NCBI GenBank assembly: GCA_937898165.1
Contig: CALDKO010000015.1
Location: 1-6,388 of the forward strand
Reading direction: 5' to 3'
DNA: 6,388 nucleotides
Origin: an uncultured bacterium
Lineage (GTDB): Bacteria; Patescibacteriota; Minisyncoccia; Phycocordibacterales; UBA1006
Part shown: piece after piece, positions 5,357-6,388 of the stretch
How the letters are laid out: each line of letters opens with the position of its first letter
How positions within the stretch are numbered: the stretch's first letter is position 1
Program-made: the position numbers and the translations under genes
The notes under the pieces: model-generated
What the model was told of the DNA's origin: nothing
Databases searched by the model: none
What the model saw: only the letters and a program-made list of their open reading frames with translations

Positions 5357-5361
5357 ACACT
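5345..5361. repeat. inverted repeat overlapping a -10 element (possible operator)
   Basis: AGTGTA (5345-5350), five bases TATAC, then TACACT (5356-5361) form a perfect 6-bp inverted repeat. It also contains the near-palindrome TAGTGTATATACTA (12 of 14 positions symmetric). It covers the -10 of the upstream pnuC promoter, a classic place for a repressor site. No known regulator motif is recognised, and AT-rich DNA gives such repeats by chance. Confidence 0.35.
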
Positions 5362-5387
5362 TAGTATAGGAGCTTATTAAAAAATAG

Positions 5388-5415
5388 TTGCCAGTCACTC
5401 TATATTGCCTATATT
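5388..5415 (+). promoter_or_regulatory. candidate proximal promoter of pnuC-nadR
   Basis: Plus strand TTGCCA (5388-5393, five of six to consensus), 16 nt, TATATT (5410-5415, five of six). The predicted start near 5422 gives a leader of about 8 nt before the ATG at 5430, in keeping with the short leaders of the other genes here. Confidence 0.5.
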
Positions 5416-5429
5416 TATCCTTTTATTGT

Positions 5430-6077
5430 ATGGAATCATTTTTAAACATAAATAATATCTTTTTTACCTTTTTAGGTTACCCAATGAGCTATATTGAATT
5501 CTTTGGTACTATTTTTAATATTTGGTCAGTATGGCTAGTTGCAAAAAACAAAATATTAAATTGGCCTATTGGTCTGATCGGAACAATATTATTCACTGCC
5601 CTTTTTTGGCAAATTCATTTATATTCTGATTTTTTGGAACAGATTTATTATTTTATTACTGGAATCTGGGGTTGGTGGGTTTGGTCACAAAGTAATAAAA
5701 AAGAAACTAATGAAAATGGCATTACTGTATTGAAACGAAATATGCAAATCATATGGCTATTTATTATTGCACTTGGAACTGTAGTGCTCGGCTATGTGAC
5801 TAGTCATTTAAATATTTGGTTGCCAACATATTTTCCTACTGCTGCATCATATGTATATTTAGATGCATTTACTACTGTAGTTAGCTTTGTTGCAACTATT
5901 CTTTTGATTCGTAAAAAAATTGATGCATGGTATCTATGGATTTTAATTGATATTATCGGAATTTGGCTCTATTGGGTAAAAGGAGTTCATTTTGTATCTC
6001 TCCTATATGTTGTATTCCTTGTCCTTGCAACTAAAGGTTTACTAAATTGGTTACGTATTAAAAATAATCAAAAATAA
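5430..6077 (+). CDS. pnuC: nicotinamide riboside/NMN transporter PnuC
   Basis: Inner-membrane facilitator of the PnuC family that takes up nicotinamide riboside (historically called the NMN transporter); uptake is driven by phosphorylation of the substrate inside the cell. The 215 residues are somewhat shorter than E. coli PnuC (239). Family blocks are YIEFFGTIFNIWSVWLVAKN (21-40), NWPIGLIGTILF (44-55), the LEQIYYFITGIWGWWVW segment (69-85) rich in Trp and Tyr, and YLDAFTTVVSFVATILL (143-159) followed by the helices at about 165-182 and 186-203. About seven membrane spans are expected. The ATG at 5430 is chosen because its MESFLNINNIFFTFLG stretch matches the N-terminal extension of E. coli PnuC in length and character. 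The in-frame ATG at 5484 would give 197 residues, and the TTG at 5388 lies in a promoter. It sits 4 nt before a NadR-type gene, its expected metabolic partner. Confidence 0.95.
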   Translation: MESFLNINNIFFTFLGYPMSYIEFFGTIFNIWSVWLVAKNKILNWPIGLIGTILFTALFWQIHLYSDFLEQIYYFITGIWGWWVWSQSNKKETNENGITVLKRNMQIIWLFIIALGTVVLGYVTSHLNIWLPTYFPTAASYVYLDAFTTVVSFVATILLIRKKIDAWYLWILIDIIGIWLYWVKGVHFVSLLYVVFLVLATKGLLNWLRIKNNQK

Positions 6078-6081
6078 TTAT

Positions 6082-6388
6082 ATGACTACTGGATTTATTG
6101 TTGGGAAATTTTACCCCTTCCATCTGGGTCATATGTACCTAATCGATGTTGCTCGCGCTAATTGTGATCATTTAATTGTTTGGGTATGCGAAAAAGCATC
6201 ACAAGATGTATTGGGACATATCCGTGCAAAATGGATTAAAGAACTGTACCCAGATATTGAAGTACGATTAGTCCCAGATACTTTGGATGATAATGACAGT
6301 GAAGGTTGGGCAAATTATACCGTACGGGTTTTAGGACGAGCTCCTGATATTGTATTCACCTCAGAGGATTATGGTGAACCCTATGCAA
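6082..6388 (+). CDS. nadR: NadR-type nicotinamide-nucleotide adenylyltransferase, N-terminal part (runs off the window)
   Basis: The first 102 codons of a nucleotidyltransferase with no stop before the window ends. GKFYPFHLGH (8-17) is the signature ATP-binding GxFxPxHxGH motif. RAKWIKELYPDIEVRLV (48-64) and DIVFTSEDYGEPYA (89-102) are typical of the NMN adenylyltransferase domain of NadR and its relatives. This domain joins NMN and ATP to make NAD. In NadR a C-terminal P-loop kinase domain makes the NMN from nicotinamide riboside, but that half is outside the window, as is the usual ISGTxxR motif. There is no N-terminal helix-turn-helix, so unlike the enterobacterial protein it is not expected to be a repressor. 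The ATG is 4 nt after the pnuC stop with no Shine-Dalgarno, so co-transcription with pnuC is very likely. It could instead be a single-domain adenylyltransferase. Confidence 0.9.
   Translation, partial: MTTGFIVGKFYPFHLGHMYLIDVARANCDHLIVWVCEKASQDVLGHIRAKWIKELYPDIEVRLVPDTLDDNDSEGWANYTVRVLGRAPDIVFTSEDYGEPYA

Noticed and set aside
5388..5429. TTG start of pnuC
   Set aside because: It coincides with a TTGCCA -35 candidate and adds residues not seen in PnuC; the ATG at 5430 matches the family N-terminus.
1..6388. CRISPR arrays, insertion sequences, tRNA or rRNA genes
   Set aside because: No spaced direct repeats, transposase-like frames, terminal inverted repeats or cloverleaf-like stretches were seen on either strand.

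Overview
The window is AT-rich, compact, protein-coding chromosomal DNA. It most likely comes from a member of the Candidate Phyla Radiation (Patescibacteria, perhaps Parcubacteria-like). That placement is an inference. It rests on the tiny intergenic gaps, the reduced versions of familiar proteins (a PBP2 with a shortened pedestal, a 92-residue MreD-like protein), the reliance on NAD precursor salvage, and starts that lack Shine-Dalgarno sequences. TGA acts as a stop (end of the MreD-like gene), so the code looks standard.

Minus-strand block, read right to left from about 5253 to 1. A three-gene envelope operon comes first: a secreted or membrane-anchored protein of unknown function (4666-5253), a minimal MreD-like membrane protein (4384-4662), and penicillin-binding protein 2 (2684-4387). 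The first two are 3 nt apart and the last two overlap in ATGA. Three single-gene units follow: transcription elongation factor GreA (2162-2623), a small conserved hypothetical protein (1700-2083), and lysyl-tRNA synthetase LysS (150-1631). A possible 29-residue membrane peptide (39-128) trails lysS. Each single gene has its own intrinsic terminator upstream (closing the previous gene) and its own promoter almost touching its start codon.

Plus-strand block, from about 5328 to the right edge. A divergent intergenic region (5254-5429) holds promoters for both directions, a perfect DnaA-box sequence and a small palindrome. It leads into pnuC (nicotinamide riboside/NMN transporter) and, 4 nt after it, the start of a NadR-type NMN adenylyltransferase that runs off the window. 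Together these form a take-up-and-convert route from nicotinamide riboside to NAD.

The most notable signals are the following. (1) Extended -10 promoters (TGnTANNNT) lie so close to the start codons that the transcripts should have 0-2 nt leaders, and no gene in the window has a clear Shine-Dalgarno. (2) Terminator T-tracts sit at the -35 position of the next gene's promoter, three times. (3) The PBP2 lacks most of the pedestal region that in other bacteria docks MreC, and the mreC position in the same operon is taken by an unrecognised secreted protein.
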